DNA of 64,000 nt, taken from assembly GCF_030685535.1 (NCBI RefSeq), contig NZ_CP131601.1:2294001-2358000 (forward strand). Reading direction: 5' to 3'. Shown here piece by piece: positions 29,218 through 38,572 of this stretch. This DNA comes from Photobacterium leiognathi (lineage in GTDB: Bacteria > Pseudomonadota > Gammaproteobacteria > Enterobacterales > Vibrionaceae). Both the position numbers and the translations under genes were made by a program. The notes beneath the pieces were generated by a model. The model worked only from the letters and a program-made list of their open reading frames with translations, was not told the origin of the DNA and did not search any database. Numbering within the stretch: the stretch's first letter is position 1; each line of letters opens with the position of its first letter.

Positions 29218-29709
29218 ATGGATATTAGAACAGTCAATGAAGACGACGCGAGCGCCATTGCTAAGCTCTATAACTATTACATCAATGAAACGATAATCAC
29301 ATTTGAAGAAACAGCGGTCAGCACTGAACAAATGCTTGAGCGAATTAGGAAAATACAACACGCTCAATATCCGTGGCTTGTCGTAGAAGTAAATGGCAAT
29401 ATCATCGGGTTTGCTTATGCGAGTCCTTGGCATGAAAGAAGTGCCTATCGCTATACCGCTGAATCAAGTATTTACCTCTCACATCAGCATGTCGGCGGTG
29501 GATACGGTAAAGCGTTGTATAAGGCTTTACTCTCACAGTTAAGAGCGATAGGTATTAAAAATGTGATGGCCCTCATCGCACTCCCCAATTTACCCAGTGT
29601 TCGCCTCAATGAATCATTAGGTTTTAAGCCGATTGGTGCGTATAACAATGTCGGTTTTAAATTTGAGCGCTTTATCTCCGTTGGATGCTATCAACTTGCA
29701 CTTGAGTGA
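29218..29709 (+). CDS. GNAT N-acetyltransferase, phosphinothricin acetyltransferase-like
   Basis: The protein has 163 residues. MDIRTVNEDDASAIAKLYNYY and ITFEETAVSTEQMLERI are typical of the Pat/YncA (MddA) group, which acetylates methionine sulfoximine/sulfone and similar amino acid analogues. The acetyl-CoA loop is SHQHVGGGYGKALY (about 94-107) and the C-terminal LNESLGFKPIG is the usual GNAT motif B. GAAGGA precedes the ATG. Substrate assignment is by family only. Confidence 0.88.
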   Translation: MDIRTVNEDDASAIAKLYNYYINETIITFEETAVSTEQMLERIRKIQHAQYPWLVVEVNGNIIGFAYASPWHERSAYRYTAESSIYLSHQHVGGGYGKALYKALLSQLRAIGIKNVMALIALPNLPSVRLNESLGFKPIGAYNNVGFKFERFISVGCYQLALE

Positions 29710-29753
29710 GATGAAATATTTTCTTCCGCAACATGTTTGTTTTCGACTTGTGT

Positions 29754-29784
29754 AGTGAATATGCATATACAAAACATATTCACT
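29754..29784 (+). terminator. Hairpin after the acetyltransferase gene
   Basis: AGTGAATATG (29754-29763) pairs perfectly with CATATTCACT (29775-29784), with an 11-base loop. It lies 45 bases after the gene. There is no strong T tract, so its role as a terminator is uncertain. Confidence 0.45.
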
Positions 29785-29919
29785 TCCTACGACTATCCCA
29801 TATTAACCGACAGGAAAATGCCCAAACATTGGTCCTAACATTGCCAATACGATGAGAAAAATTAAAGACAAGCAGTTACTCAGGCTGAAAAGACCGATAA
29901 ACCCTCATCAAATAAACGG

Positions 29920-30078
29920 TCAGTCTTTTAGCTCCGCCCATAACTCACTATCAGTCTCGATATGATCTGGTGAAGCTTCACTTTCAATCACTTTTGCTCC
30001 TGCAAAGATATAACACACACAGATCGTCGTGATTATTGACGCAAAAAAAAACAATAAAATTACCCAAAAGAGTGTCAT
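29920..30078 (-). CDS. Small single-span membrane protein (52 residues)
   Basis: On the minus strand a frame begins MTLFWVILLFFFASIITTIC, a strong membrane helix, and continues into an acidic tail ending ETDSELWAELKD. The layout (short N-terminus, one helix, acidic cytoplasmic tail) is that of many small bacterial membrane proteins. The ribosome-binding site is weak. Directly downstream on the same strand (29786-29890) a second hydrophobic stretch without a good start may be the remains of another small membrane protein. I do not recognise a family. Confidence 0.45.
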   Translation of the reverse strand: MTLFWVILLFFFASIITTICVCYIFAGAKVIESEASPDHIETDSELWAELKD

Positions 30079-30390
30079 AACGATTCAACTTTACATCCAA
30101 GTAAACTTAAAAGTGTACTCTATGCTAATTTGGTATATTTATTTGTAAAGTTAAAAATTAGGCACTTATTTATAAAATAGATTTCTCGCTTATTTACCAG
30201 CCCAAAAACTTATTCAACACACTGATATATAAATGTTTTATTATTGAATGATAATGGTGGTAAATTATTGCAGCATTAATACCTGAATATATTGACCGAA
30301 TATCTCTATTTATATTTCATTATATTATTGTTCTTTTTTTATAAATTAAATGCATTTAAAACGAATATTTATCAATAAATTTTTTATAAA
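30079..30390. other. AT-rich intergenic region
   Basis: These 312 bases are very AT-rich and hold no reading frame that I trust. The left end may carry the promoter of the small membrane protein on the minus strand. Confidence 0.5.
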
Positions 30391-30421
30391 AAAAACCACC
30401 ACAGTAAAACTGTAGTGGTTT
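30391..30421 (-). terminator. Terminator of tsgA
   Basis: Read on the minus strand, AAACCACTACAGT pairs with ACTGTGGTGGTTT (one G-T wobble) around a short loop. A run of eight T residues follows. It starts 25 bases after the tsgA stop. Confidence 0.9.
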
Positions 30422-30445
30422 GTCTATTTCAAATGAATGCTTATT

Positions 30446-31636
30446 TTATTCAGCGTCTGCATGACCATAAATACGATGCTTCGTCACAAAGCCGACTAAG
30501 AAACACATCACAAAGACCACGCCGTATAAGCCATTCGCGGTAACCAATGCCGCATGCGCACCAAACTTATCCACGATTGGACTGGTAACCACAAAGGTCA
30601 GCATGGTACCGATGGTGCCACAAAGCAGAATGAAGTTCACCAACTTCGGTGATGCTGCTTTGGTTTGCTGAGAGCCAAGGGTAATGATCGAGGTGTAAAT
30701 CGCACTACTAAAGAAGCCCAATGTTGAAATCACGTAAAGTAATGTTTTCGCATCGGTATCTTTGTTGAACCAGTACATTAGCACCGTTGCGAGTGCTGCT
30801 AGTACCATGACGAAACGCTGTAAGTCGAATTTCTTCAGTAATACACTGAAGATCCACATACCGACCATGTATGCGCCCCAGAAGTAACTCACCAATTGAC
30901 CTGCATCGGTGATCGACATACCCAGATCCTTGGTCGCGTATTCAGGGATCCAAGAAACAAACCCTAGCTGACCAAGAATGTAGCACAGTGCTGCAATCGC
31001 TAAGAACACCACACCTAAGCCCCACTTCTCTTTCTCAGGGATCACTTCAAACTCTTCTTCGTCTTTTTTACCCAGCACAGGGAATTTAGCCATTAACGTC
31101 AGAACAAAAATCGCTAAATAGATACCGCCGATAGCCACATACACCCAGTACCATTCAAGATGACGCGCTAACACTGCAGCTGAAATCACAGGGAAAATCA
31201 TGCCAGCCATACTAAAGAATGAGTCGGTAAACAGCAGACGAGAACCCCGTTGTTTGCCTTCATAAATGTGGGTGATCAGATAAGTACCAATCGACATAGT
31301 GATACCACTCACCACACCTAATACAAACATACAGCCAGAGAAAATAGCCAAGTTATGCCCAAACATTAGCCCTAAAATCGCCAATACCATGAGACAAAAA
31401 CCAAAGATAAGCTGGCGTTTCAGCGGCACAATTTCCATCAACCACACATTGAGGAAAATAGAGATCAAAATACCTGTGTTTAAGAAAGTGAAGGTATTAC
31501 TCATGCTCGATATTGGTAAGTCGAAGTACTTAGCAATATCGCCCATCACAATACCTGTGACGATAATCAGTGAGCCTGTTAGCGCATAAGATAAAAAACT
31601 GATCCATGTCAGGAGGTTGCGGTTTGTATTTGTCAT
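30446..31636 (-). CDS. tsgA: MFS transporter TsgA
   Basis: The protein has 396 residues and 12 membrane helices. It matches E. coli/Salmonella TsgA closely over long stretches, for example [56 protein letters not shown] and EWYWVYV. TsgA is a major-facilitator protein of the fucose-permease-like group. In Salmonella it is linked to tellurite/selenite resistance genetically, but its substrate is not established. The gene stands alone with its own terminator. Confidence 0.93.
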   Translation of the reverse strand: MTNTNRNLLTWISFLSYALTGSLIIVTGIVMGDIAKYFDLPISSMSNTFTFLNTGILISIFLNVWLMEIVPLKRQLIFGFCLMVLAILGLMFGHNLAIFSGCMFVLGVVSGITMSIGTYLITHIYEGKQRGSRLLFTDSFFSMAGMIFPVISAAVLARHLEWYWVYVAIGGIYLAIFVLTLMAKFPVLGKKDEEEFEVIPEKEKWGLGVVFLAIAALCYILGQLGFVSWIPEYATKDLGMSITDAGQLVSYFWGAYMVGMWIFSVLLKKFDLQRFVMVLAALATVLMYWFNKDTDAKTLLYVISTLGFFSSAIYTSIITLGSQQTKAASPKLVNFILLCGTIGTMLTFVVTSPIVDKFGAHAALVTANGLYGVVFVMCFLVGFVTKHRIYGHADAE

Positions 31637-31903
31637 AGCAAATCCTGAAAAACGTTCTAATGAAAAATAATGTGATGAAATGCTACCAATTCATATTACA
31701 TTTAATTGTGATTATACTCACAAAGCATTACTTGCGTGATGCATATTAGGATTTAACATCACCAAATTCAGGATTTATTCAGTGAAAATTGCCAATAAGC
31801 ATACTTAGGCCTTCACACTTGTCTTTTTCAATTAATAGAACTGTCATTATTTTCATTTAGTTTTAGCGCATTCAAATGAAACTAGATTTATAGTGAAAGC
31901 GTT
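31637..31903. other. Promoter region of tsgA and flank of a gene remnant
   Basis: No intact gene is present. The left end should hold the tsgA promoter on the minus strand. The right end runs into the acetyltransferase remnant described separately. Confidence 0.4.
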
Positions 31904-32023
31904 GCATTTCCAGTTGTTATCGTTGATGCTAAAAACGAAGCAAAACATTTCTATGAACGCTATGGTTTCAAGCATTTTTTTTCATTAGTAACTCTGTATT
32001 ACAACGCGTTATCAAATCATTAA
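31904..32023 (+). pseudogene. Remnant of a GNAT acetyltransferase (C-terminal end)
   Basis: One frame reads FPVVIVDAKNEAKHFYERYG and then FKHFF and an in-frame stop. This is the motif-B end of a GNAT enzyme. The 'VDAK-E-A-FY-YGF' pattern is typical of TacT-type toxin acetyltransferases. No start codon or N-terminal two thirds is present upstream, and the partner antitoxin is absent. It is therefore a decayed fragment rather than a gene. Confidence 0.65.
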
Positions 32024-32117
32024 GGTAACAATCAATGCCGATTCTTATTGTTAGATACAGCAAACAAGACACTTTATGACTAGTTTTTAAATATCATTCA
32101 TCAATAGTACTTGTACT

Positions 32118-34064
32118 ATGACGCTCAACTTAAATAAAACGAAATGGCTTACATTACCTATTTTATGTTTCTTATTCGGCCTTGTTAGTTGTAAGGAAAG
32201 CGATGAACAAGTTATCTATAATCACATAGATAACGAGCCCACTCAGGATGAGAACAATGAAAGCAATATCAGCACGATACCACTATTAGAGAGCTACTTG
32301 AAAAAAGGACTCGAGGTAAAGAATGCGACTGTCATTCAAAGAGATACAAACTTAAACTCTGATATGGTGATGGTAGAAAGTACATCCACTTCACCTGCGA
32401 ATTCAACCTTTTCTGACACCAATGTACAAGAGGCTGGGATTGATGAGGCTGACTTTGTAAAACATTACGATGGTTATGCGTTTAGTTATTATGATGAACG
32501 GGTTTATTATTATTTAGAAGCATCCCCAGCGCTCGCTGACACGAGTATTGAAAACACTTCACCCTATAAACAAGGTATTCGGGTTTTCGACCTCAACGCT
32601 CCCCCTAATGATAATGATCCAATAGTTGAATTCCCACTTGCAGATGACCTCGGGACAGTCAGCGGGCTTTATATTCACCAAGGGGAAAACCCTCAATTGT
32701 TATTACTTGCAGATGATTGGAAGCAAGGTATACAACTAAGAGGTTATGATGCTCGTTTACCAATGAGTAATTTAATAGAAAAAATGAACATTCATGTTCC
32801 GGGTCGTCTATTAACAAGTAGAAAAATGGATAATAAACTCTATGTCGTTAGCAGCTTTATGCCTATTATCCACGCTCCAGCGTTAGACAGCTTTATACAA
32901 TACCCGATAGATGATGAACAAAAGAAACATAATGAGGAATTAATACAAAAAGTGACGTTAAAAGAGTTATTGCCTAACATGAATATCAACGGCAATGAAA
33001 TCCCGCTTATCGATCACGATTCCTGTCAAATCCCTGATGACGATATTATCGCGGACGCTAGCTTAACCCTTATATCAATTATTGATTTAAACGACATAAC
33101 CAATATTTCTTCTGCCTGCTTGGCCGCAAATTCAAACAATACCTATGTTTCATACGATGCACTGTATTTATCTATTGATAGTGCTTTTTATGATATTAAC
33201 GGTCTTGAGAGCGAGGCTTTTAGCGATATCTATCGTTTTAAACTCAGTGATAGTGGTCCTATCAAAGCGGGTAAACAACGTCTTAATGGAAGAGTTGGAT
33301 ACAATCAACCCTTTCGCTTAAGCGAATACCAAGAGCACCTCAGAATCATCACCACTGATAATCGACTTGACCATCAATTACATACTTTAAAGCTCACTGA
33401 TACCGAGATGACTAAGCTGGCTTCACTACCTAACGCGCAAAATCCCGAGCCAATAGGCAAGCCTGGTGAAAATATTTTTGGCGTTCGATTTAGTCAAGAT
33501 AGAGCGTATATCGTCACCTTTTTAACGCAAGATCCTTTTTATGTTATTGATTTAAAAAATCCTGCCTTACCTAAAATACTGGGTGAACTTGAATTACCAG
33601 GGTTTTCAACCTACCTACATCCATTTAATGAAAAGCTCGTTTTCGGCTTGGGGAAAGAGAGTGACTGGAGTGGCGGTGTAAAGCTTGCGTTATTTGATGT
33701 CTCTGTTCCCAGTCAACCTCAAGTGCTTACAGAACTTATTGTAGGAGATAGTTATAGCTACAGTCCTGCCCTTTATAATCATAGAGCCTTAAGTTTTTTA
33801 TCTTCAAATAGCGGACAACCAGAGAAAATAGCGGTGCCTATGAGTGTCTACCAAAGTAACTTTATATGGGATTTTGATGGTTTGTATTTATTAGAAGTCG
33901 ACTTAACAACCAATAATGAATCAATGAGACTTCATGACATAATGACGATAGAAACCAATAACAGCCTAAATTACAGTCAATTATCGAGTTATGACCGCGG
34001 TATATTATCTCAAACGAAAGCATTTTTTATTTACAATGGAAAACTCTTTCAACAACGTTGGTAG
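32118..34064 (+). CDS. Beta-propeller domain lipoprotein
   Basis: The protein has 648 residues. A signal peptide ends in the lipobox GLVSC (C25). FSDTNVQEAGIDEADFVKHYDGYAF is the signature of the secreted beta-propeller family (Beta_propel), whose members start with 'TNVQ-GVDEAD-VK-DG'. The rest fits repeated beta blades with segments such as LFDVSVPSQPQVL and GKPGENIFGVRFSQDRAYIV. Proteins of this family are anchored outside the cytoplasmic membrane. Their function is not established. No good Shine-Dalgarno sequence is visible before the ATG. Confidence 0.82.
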   Translation: MTLNLNKTKWLTLPILCFLFGLVSCKESDEQVIYNHIDNEPTQDENNESNISTIPLLESYLKKGLEVKNATVIQRDTNLNSDMVMVESTSTSPANSTFSDTNVQEAGIDEADFVKHYDGYAFSYYDERVYYYLEASPALADTSIENTSPYKQGIRVFDLNAPPNDNDPIVEFPLADDLGTVSGLYIHQGENPQLLLLADDWKQGIQLRGYDARLPMSNLIEKMNIHVPGRLLTSRKMDNKLYVVSSFMPIIHAPALDSFIQYPIDDEQKKHNEELIQKVTLKELLPNMNINGNEIPLIDHDSCQIPDDDIIADASLTLISIIDLNDITNISSACLAANSNNTYVSYDALYLSIDSAFYDINGLESEAFSDIYRFKLSDSGPIKAGKQRLNGRVGYNQPFRLSEYQEHLRIITTDNRLDHQLHTLKLTDTEMTKLASLPNAQNPEPIGKPGENIFGVRFSQDRAYIVTFLTQDPFYVIDLKNPALPKILGELELPGFSTYLHPFNEKLVFGLGKESDWSGGVKLALFDVSVPSQPQVLTELIVGDSYSYSPALYNHRALSFLSSNSGQPEKIAVPMSVYQSNFIWDFDGLYLLEVDLTTNNESMRLHDIMTIETNNSLNYSQLSSYDRGILSQTKAFFIYNGKLFQQRW

Positions 34065-34391
34065 TTCTTCGATTACTAAAAGAATCACCACCACTAATAT
34101 TGCCCATGACTGCAAATATCATTTTGTCTTCTTTACCTGCGACTTCCTGAGCTTTGTTATAATTATGCTATATCACTTTATGTAAAGAATAGCTGTATTT
34201 TCGCTCGCACAGATTCGAATCTAAGCTGTTTTTTATATTCCATATTAATCATACAGTTACACTTGAATAACGGCATAGTGGATATGGTAGACATAGGATT
34301 TGACTTAGTGTGATTTTAAATATTGTGAAACTTCGAACTTAGCACTCAAATATTCACGTCAAGAAACTGAAATATTACTTAAGGATGCATC
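34065..34391. other. Intergenic region before the aldehyde dehydrogenase gene
   Basis: No gene was found. AGATTCGAATCT near 34211-34222 is a perfect palindrome, and CTG followed by six T residues occurs just after it. It may be a weak terminator of the lipoprotein gene. The TAAGGA before ATG 34392 is the ribosome-binding site of the next gene. Confidence 0.45.
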
Positions 34392-35912
34392 ATGATTTAT
34401 GCTCAGCCAGGAAGTAAAAATTCAATCGTTGATTTCAAGTCTCATTACGACAACTATATCGGTGGGAAGTGGGTTAAACCCTTAAATGGCGACTATTTTG
34501 ACAATACATCACCTATTAATGGGCAAGTCTATTGCAAGGTCGCACGCTCTACTGGTGCTGATATCGATCTTGCTTTAGATGCCGCGCACAGTGTAAGAGA
34601 GCAATGGGCCAAAACCAGTGTGACAGAACGATCCAATATTTTGCTCAAAATCGCCGATCGCATCGAACAGAATATTGAAGAGCTTGCTGTTGTTGAAACG
34701 TGGGATAACGGAAAACCGATGAGGGAAACATTGGCCGCCGATCTTCCACTCGTTGTCGATCATTTCCGTTATTTTGCAGGCTGTATTCGTGCCCAAGAAG
34801 GCAGTGCAGCAGAGTTAGACGCAAACACAGCAAGTTACCACTTTCCAGAGCCCATTGGTGTTGTAGGACAGATCATTCCGTGGAACTTTCCGATGTTAAT
34901 GGCGGCATGGAAGTTAGCGCCAGCGATGGCTGCAGGTTGTTGTGTGGTACTCAAACCTGCGGAGCAGACGCCGACATCGATCATGGTATTAATGGAAAAG
35001 ATCGGTGATCTCATACCACCTGGTGTTGTAAATATTGTCAACGGCTTTGGTCCTGAAGCTGGTCAAGCACTGGCAACGAGTCATCGAATTGCCAAGTTAG
35101 CGTTCACGGGCTCTACAGAAGTAGGGAATCATATTCTTAAATGTGCGGCAAATAGCCTCATTCCATCCACCGTAGAGTTGGGCGGTAAATCTCCAAATAT
35201 CTATTTCGCGGATGTGTTTGATCATGAAGACGAATACCTTGATAAATGTATTGAGGGAACATTACTTGCGTTCTTTAACCAAGGTGAAGTGTGTACCTGC
35301 CCTTCTCGCATATTAGTGCACGAGTCAATCTACGAAAAGTTTATCGAAAAAGTCTCCGAGCGTGCTAAAAGCATCATACAAGGTAATCCCTTAGATACCG
35401 ATACCCAAGTCGGGGCGCAAGCATCAGAAGAGCAATACAACAAAATTTTAAGTTATCTTGATATTGGCCGCCAAGAAGGAGCAAAAGTATTATTTGGTGG
35501 TGATGTAGCAAAACAAAAAGACGACTTGGAGCAAGGTTATTACATTCAACCAACCTTACTTCAAGGTCATAATAAGATGCGCGTCTTCCAAGAGGAAATC
35601 TTTGGTCCGGTTACTGCTATTACGACATTTAAAGATGAAGAAGAAGCACTGGCGATTGCTAATGACACCACCTATGGCTTAGGCGCGGGATTATGGACAC
35701 GTGATCAAAATCTTGCTTATCGAATGGGTCGAAATATTCAAGCAGGACGTGTTTGGATCAACTGTTACCATGCTTATCCAGCACACGCAGCCTTTGGTGG
35801 TTACAAGAAGTCAGGGATTGGACGAGAAACGCACAAGATGATGCTTAACCATTATCAAAATACTAAAAATTTACTTGTGAGTTATGACATAAATCCTCTG
35901 GGTTTCTTCTAA
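34392..35912 (+). CDS. AldB/ExaC-type aldehyde dehydrogenase
   Basis: The protein has 506 residues. The N-terminus with [20 protein letters not shown] and [20 protein letters not shown] is typical of the AldB/AcoD/ExaC group, which oxidises acetaldehyde and similar aldehydes with NAD(P). The cofactor motif is FTGSTEVG. The general base Glu is in VELGGKSPN, and the catalytic Cys is the first of [15 protein letters not shown] lies before the ATG. A UUCG-loop hairpin follows the gene. The family often sits beside alcohol-degradation genes or a DUF779 gene, and neither is present here. Confidence 0.93.
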   Translation: MIYAQPGSKNSIVDFKSHYDNYIGGKWVKPLNGDYFDNTSPINGQVYCKVARSTGADIDLALDAAHSVREQWAKTSVTERSNILLKIADRIEQNIEELAVVETWDNGKPMRETLAADLPLVVDHFRYFAGCIRAQEGSAAELDANTASYHFPEPIGVVGQIIPWNFPMLMAAWKLAPAMAAGCCVVLKPAEQTPTSIMVLMEKIGDLIPPGVVNIVNGFGPEAGQALATSHRIAKLAFTGSTEVGNHILKCAANSLIPSTVELGGKSPNIYFADVFDHEDEYLDKCIEGTLLAFFNQGEVCTCPSRILVHESIYEKFIEKVSERAKSIIQGNPLDTDTQVGAQASEEQYNKILSYLDIGRQEGAKVLFGGDVAKQKDDLEQGYYIQPTLLQGHNKMRVFQEEIFGPVTAITTFKDEEEALAIANDTTYGLGAGLWTRDQNLAYRMGRNIQAGRVWINCYHAYPAHAAFGGYKKSGIGRETHKMMLNHYQNTKNLLVSYDINPLGFF

Positions 35913-35957
35913 TACTGTCGCCTGTTAAGTCAGTTAACAGTACACAATGTCACTCAT

Positions 35958-35983
35958 ATAAGGATCGGTTCGCCGATCCTTAT
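35958..35983 (+). terminator. UUCG-loop terminator after the aldehyde dehydrogenase gene
   Basis: ATAAGGATCGG (35958-35968) pairs perfectly with CCGATCCTTAT (35973-35983) around the very stable loop TTCG. The following T content is moderate. It lies 45 bases after the stop. Confidence 0.8.
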
Positions 35984-36012
35984 CATTTCAATCAAACGGC
36001 ATTATCGACTTC

Positions 36013-36279
36013 TTATGGCTCATCAAAATGATGAAATCTCTTTTTATCAAGTAATGAGTAATCATTGAGTTCATGAATCCAGCACCACCTGTTATTAAGA
36101 TTTTCACAACGACATCCTGACTGCATATCCTGCATAAAACTCTTTTCTATGCGTCTAAATGAGTTACAAAAATGGCTTTCTTTGTCAGACTTTTGACCTT
36201 CATCAATCGTCACTCTTTTCAATAAAAATGAAAACTTTTCTGATCGTACTTCACGTTTATTTATGAGATTTACACCCAC
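36013..36279 (-). CDS. Doubtful hypothetical protein (88 residues)
   Basis: An open frame on the minus strand starts at GTG 36279 and encodes a basic protein with several Cys, His and Trp residues in its second half (for example CRCENLNNRWCWIHEL). The start has no well-spaced ribosome-binding site and I recognise no family. It lies between the aldehyde dehydrogenase terminator and the recombinase operon, pointing the other way. It could be a small accessory gene of the element or a chance frame. Confidence 0.25.
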   Translation of the reverse strand: MGVNLINKREVRSEKFSFLLKRVTIDEGQKSDKESHFCNSFRRIEKSFMQDMQSGCRCENLNNRWCWIHELNDYSLLDKKRFHHFDEP

Positions 36280-36467
36280 CTAACAATATCTCTAGATCAA
36301 TATTCACAAATATGCATATGGGTTCATTTTTTGACCATTATCGCTATTGAGAATTTTCTAAAAAACAGTCAACCCTATAAAGACACTGACTATTAGAAAT
36401 TAACGGGGCAAAAAGCATATCTATGCACGTCAAGATTTTGACCCATAAAAACACGTTAAGGTACGCC
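36280..36467. promoter_or_regulatory. Probable promoter region of the recombinase operon
   Basis: This gap precedes the first gene of the operon and should hold its promoter. I could not fix a -35/-10 pair. AAGG before ATG 36468 is the ribosome-binding site that decides the start of the first gene. Confidence 0.35.
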
Positions 36468-36944
36468 ATGGCAAAAAGAAAAATGATCGCTCTTCGAGCA
36501 TTACAGTTGTCTTATCATCCACTGCTCGCACACATCACAGAGGGTGATCATTTTCAGCTGACCAACCATGCACAATTATCCAGCCTGTCCAACTTAGAAA
36601 TACAGTCTTTAATTGAGCAAATGACACTGTCTGTTGTGCCTCATCCCAATAAACCCTCTCAGTATTATTTGCTTTCACCAGCTGCTGATTTTTTCTTTAT
36701 CCAACAGCATCCTTATGCCTCAACACTGCAAGTCCAACTGCTTATTTATCCCTTAGAAGACGCTGAATTCATCATCAAAACATTGAGTTTTATTGCGCCA
36801 AGCCTGCATCACGGGCTTCAAACGAAAGCATTACATAACCTCTCAAAACGTCATCAATTAGCGAAGCAATATATGAAATCTGTACCTTCAAAACGAAAAC
36901 TGGCTGTTATTGCCAATACTTCAGCGTCTGCAATTCGCCACTAA
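36468..36944 (+). CDS. Unknown protein 1 of the recombinase operon
   Basis: The protein has 158 residues, starting MAKRKMIALRALQL. I chose ATG 36468 because AAGG precedes it at good spacing. A start 15 codons upstream lacks one. It is basic and probably soluble, with a His-, Leu- and Gln-rich composition and a basic C-terminus (SVPSKRKLAVIANTSASAIRH). I do not recognise the family. As first gene of a tight five-gene operon with recombinases it may be a DNA-binding accessory or directionality factor. That is inference from position only. The next gene starts 14 bases later. Confidence 0.7.
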   Translation: MAKRKMIALRALQLSYHPLLAHITEGDHFQLTNHAQLSSLSNLEIQSLIEQMTLSVVPHPNKPSQYYLLSPAADFFFIQQHPYASTLQVQLLIYPLEDAEFIIKTLSFIAPSLHHGLQTKALHNLSKRHQLAKQYMKSVPSKRKLAVIANTSASAIRH

Positions 36945-36958
36945 ATCGAGAGGTCAAG

Positions 36959-37468
36959 ATGGGATTACAAGCAGCCATAGCCAAAAATAACCGAAGTAAT
37001 AACAGTGGCGGTATTGCGCTCGACCCACTCCATACGGTGAATACATTGTCGATAGTCATTCATTATTTTAAGGCAATGTTTACGTGCACCAAAGACAGGG
37101 AAGCGTGCCTTATTACTTTTATTTATTTGTGGCTGACGCAAGCATTGGAAAATATAAAAAGCGCTAACGATATCCCTTCGCTAACACGTGTGACAGGCAG
37201 TGAACCATGCGATGCACACCGATTACGTATTATTCATGTAGATGGCAAATCTTGGGTTGAATATGCTCAATGTTATTCGACGCCACAGGGCGTTTTTTGG
37301 CAGTGGCAACCTATCCCAATCATATTAAATAATTTTTTCTATCACTATGTTCAGACCCTTTCAACAACAGCGATAAAGCCGTTACTTAGCGCTCAACAGA
37401 GACAACAACTTTGGGTTCTCATTGATAAATCATGGAAGACTCCAAAACACTATACCCAGTTTGGCTGA
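36959..37468 (+). CDS. Unknown protein 2 of the recombinase operon
   Basis: The protein has 169 residues and no signal peptide. GAGG precedes the ATG at good spacing. Segments include MFTCTKDREACLITFIYLWL and VTGSEPCDAHRLRIIHVDG. I recognise no family. Its place between protein 1 and the recombinase-fold protein, with gaps of 14 and 12 bases, shows that it belongs to the operon. Confidence 0.7.
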   Translation: MGLQAAIAKNNRSNNSGGIALDPLHTVNTLSIVIHYFKAMFTCTKDREACLITFIYLWLTQALENIKSANDIPSLTRVTGSEPCDAHRLRIIHVDGKSWVEYAQCYSTPQGVFWQWQPIPIILNNFFYHYVQTLSTTAIKPLLSAQQRQQLWVLIDKSWKTPKHYTQFG

Positions 37469-37480
37469 CTGAGAAAGGAT

Positions 37481-38572
37481 GTGTTTTTCCGCTATTTCAC
37501 CATCATGGCTCAACGTTGTCCTTATCTATCAACAACTGCAAAATCCATTGTGTTGCCAGAGCATGTTCTGCATCACGCCAGTGCTAAAGCTTATCAAAAG
37601 GAAAACAGCAACCAGATCCGTTATAAAATATTTCGTGCGCACAATCAGTATTTAAAACGATTAGACACTGCCAGTAAACAATATGGTATCAACCTTTCAA
37701 TCAACAATGCTCATCACAAGATGGCGTTGTTATTTGACGCCAGCATCACTCCCCCTTCCTATTTAAACCCAAAAGGGGAGATCAATGCTTTTGAGAGACG
37801 GAAGAATGCGGAGAATCAAGGCTATCAATACATTCAATTACCTTCTATCGAGATAGGTTCACGCCGAGCATTACCCCTTGATCAAGTGCGACGTTTTTTT
37901 GATGTGATTGATGAGCATGTTAAAGACTGTATTCCCCATCCGTGTTGGACAAAAAGACAATTAATCGACTACTACAATGCATTAACGTATCAACTTGCGT
38001 TTCAATTTTTGATTTTAACGGGGGTGAGGCCGACCCACGCACTTTCACTTGAAAAGCGTCGACGTTATGGCGTTAAACAAGCCATACATTCAGATAAAGG
38101 TCGCTATCGTGTTATTTATCTTTGTGATTTTTTACAAGAATCCATTCGCTATTACTTGTCAATTCAACAAGGTTTGCTCACACAGCTCAATATTAAAACA
38201 ACATCGCCCTATTTATGGTTTTTGTTAGATAAGGATAATCAAGTCCAAGTATTGAATGCCAAAATCATGCGCCAATTTATGCAGCAATATTGGCCTTATC
38301 GAGATACTGATATCAATACCGTTGTCCCTTATTGTTTACGACATACCTTTGCACAAATGGCACAGTCACACACTCATCCACAACTGACCACTCAGCAGAT
38401 TGATCGCTTAATGGGGCATTCATCATTTGGGGAACACCTTGGCAGTGATTTATGTTTCCCAAGCAATAAAAAAGCGCTTTTCGCCTTTTTAAATCACTTG
38501 CCAGAAAAACTGTATTTCACCAGTGATCCATCAACACGATTTTCATTCAATGATGTGGTGGAGGCTTCATGA
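37481..38572 (+). CDS. Degenerate tyrosine-recombinase-fold protein
   Basis: The protein has 363 residues. The C-terminal half follows the tyrosine recombinase pattern. Box I Arg is in LTGVRPTHALSL (R183), box II Arg in PYCLRHTFAQM (R287) and the box II His in RLMGHSSFG (H313). The first residue of HxxR is Tyr (Y284), and no Tyr occurs about ten residues after H313 (that position is Asp, D323). It should therefore not form the covalent DNA bond and may act as a structural partner. The start is uncertain: GTG 37481 has AAGGA only one base before it, and ATG 37505 lacks a site. Its end overlaps the next gene by four bases (ATGA). Confidence 0.75.
   Translation: MFFRYFTIMAQRCPYLSTTAKSIVLPEHVLHHASAKAYQKENSNQIRYKIFRAHNQYLKRLDTASKQYGINLSINNAHHKMALLFDASITPPSYLNPKGEINAFERRKNAENQGYQYIQLPSIEIGSRRALPLDQVRRFFDVIDEHVKDCIPHPCWTKRQLIDYYNALTYQLAFQFLILTGVRPTHALSLEKRRRYGVKQAIHSDKGRYRVIYLCDFLQESIRYYLSIQQGLLTQLNIKTTSPYLWFLLDKDNQVQVLNAKIMRQFMQQYWPYRDTDINTVVPYCLRHTFAQMAQSHTHPQLTTQQIDRLMGHSSFGEHLGSDLCFPSNKKALFAFLNHLPEKLYFTSDPSTRFSFNDVVEAS

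Noticed and set aside
29875..29930. Terminator formed by AAAAGACCG and CGGTCAGTCTTTT
   Set aside because: The arms do not pair continuously and the loop is long.
34205..34236. tRNA-like T-arm sequence around AGATTCGAATCT
   Set aside because: No acceptor, D or anticodon arms fit around it. It is only a palindrome next to a T run.
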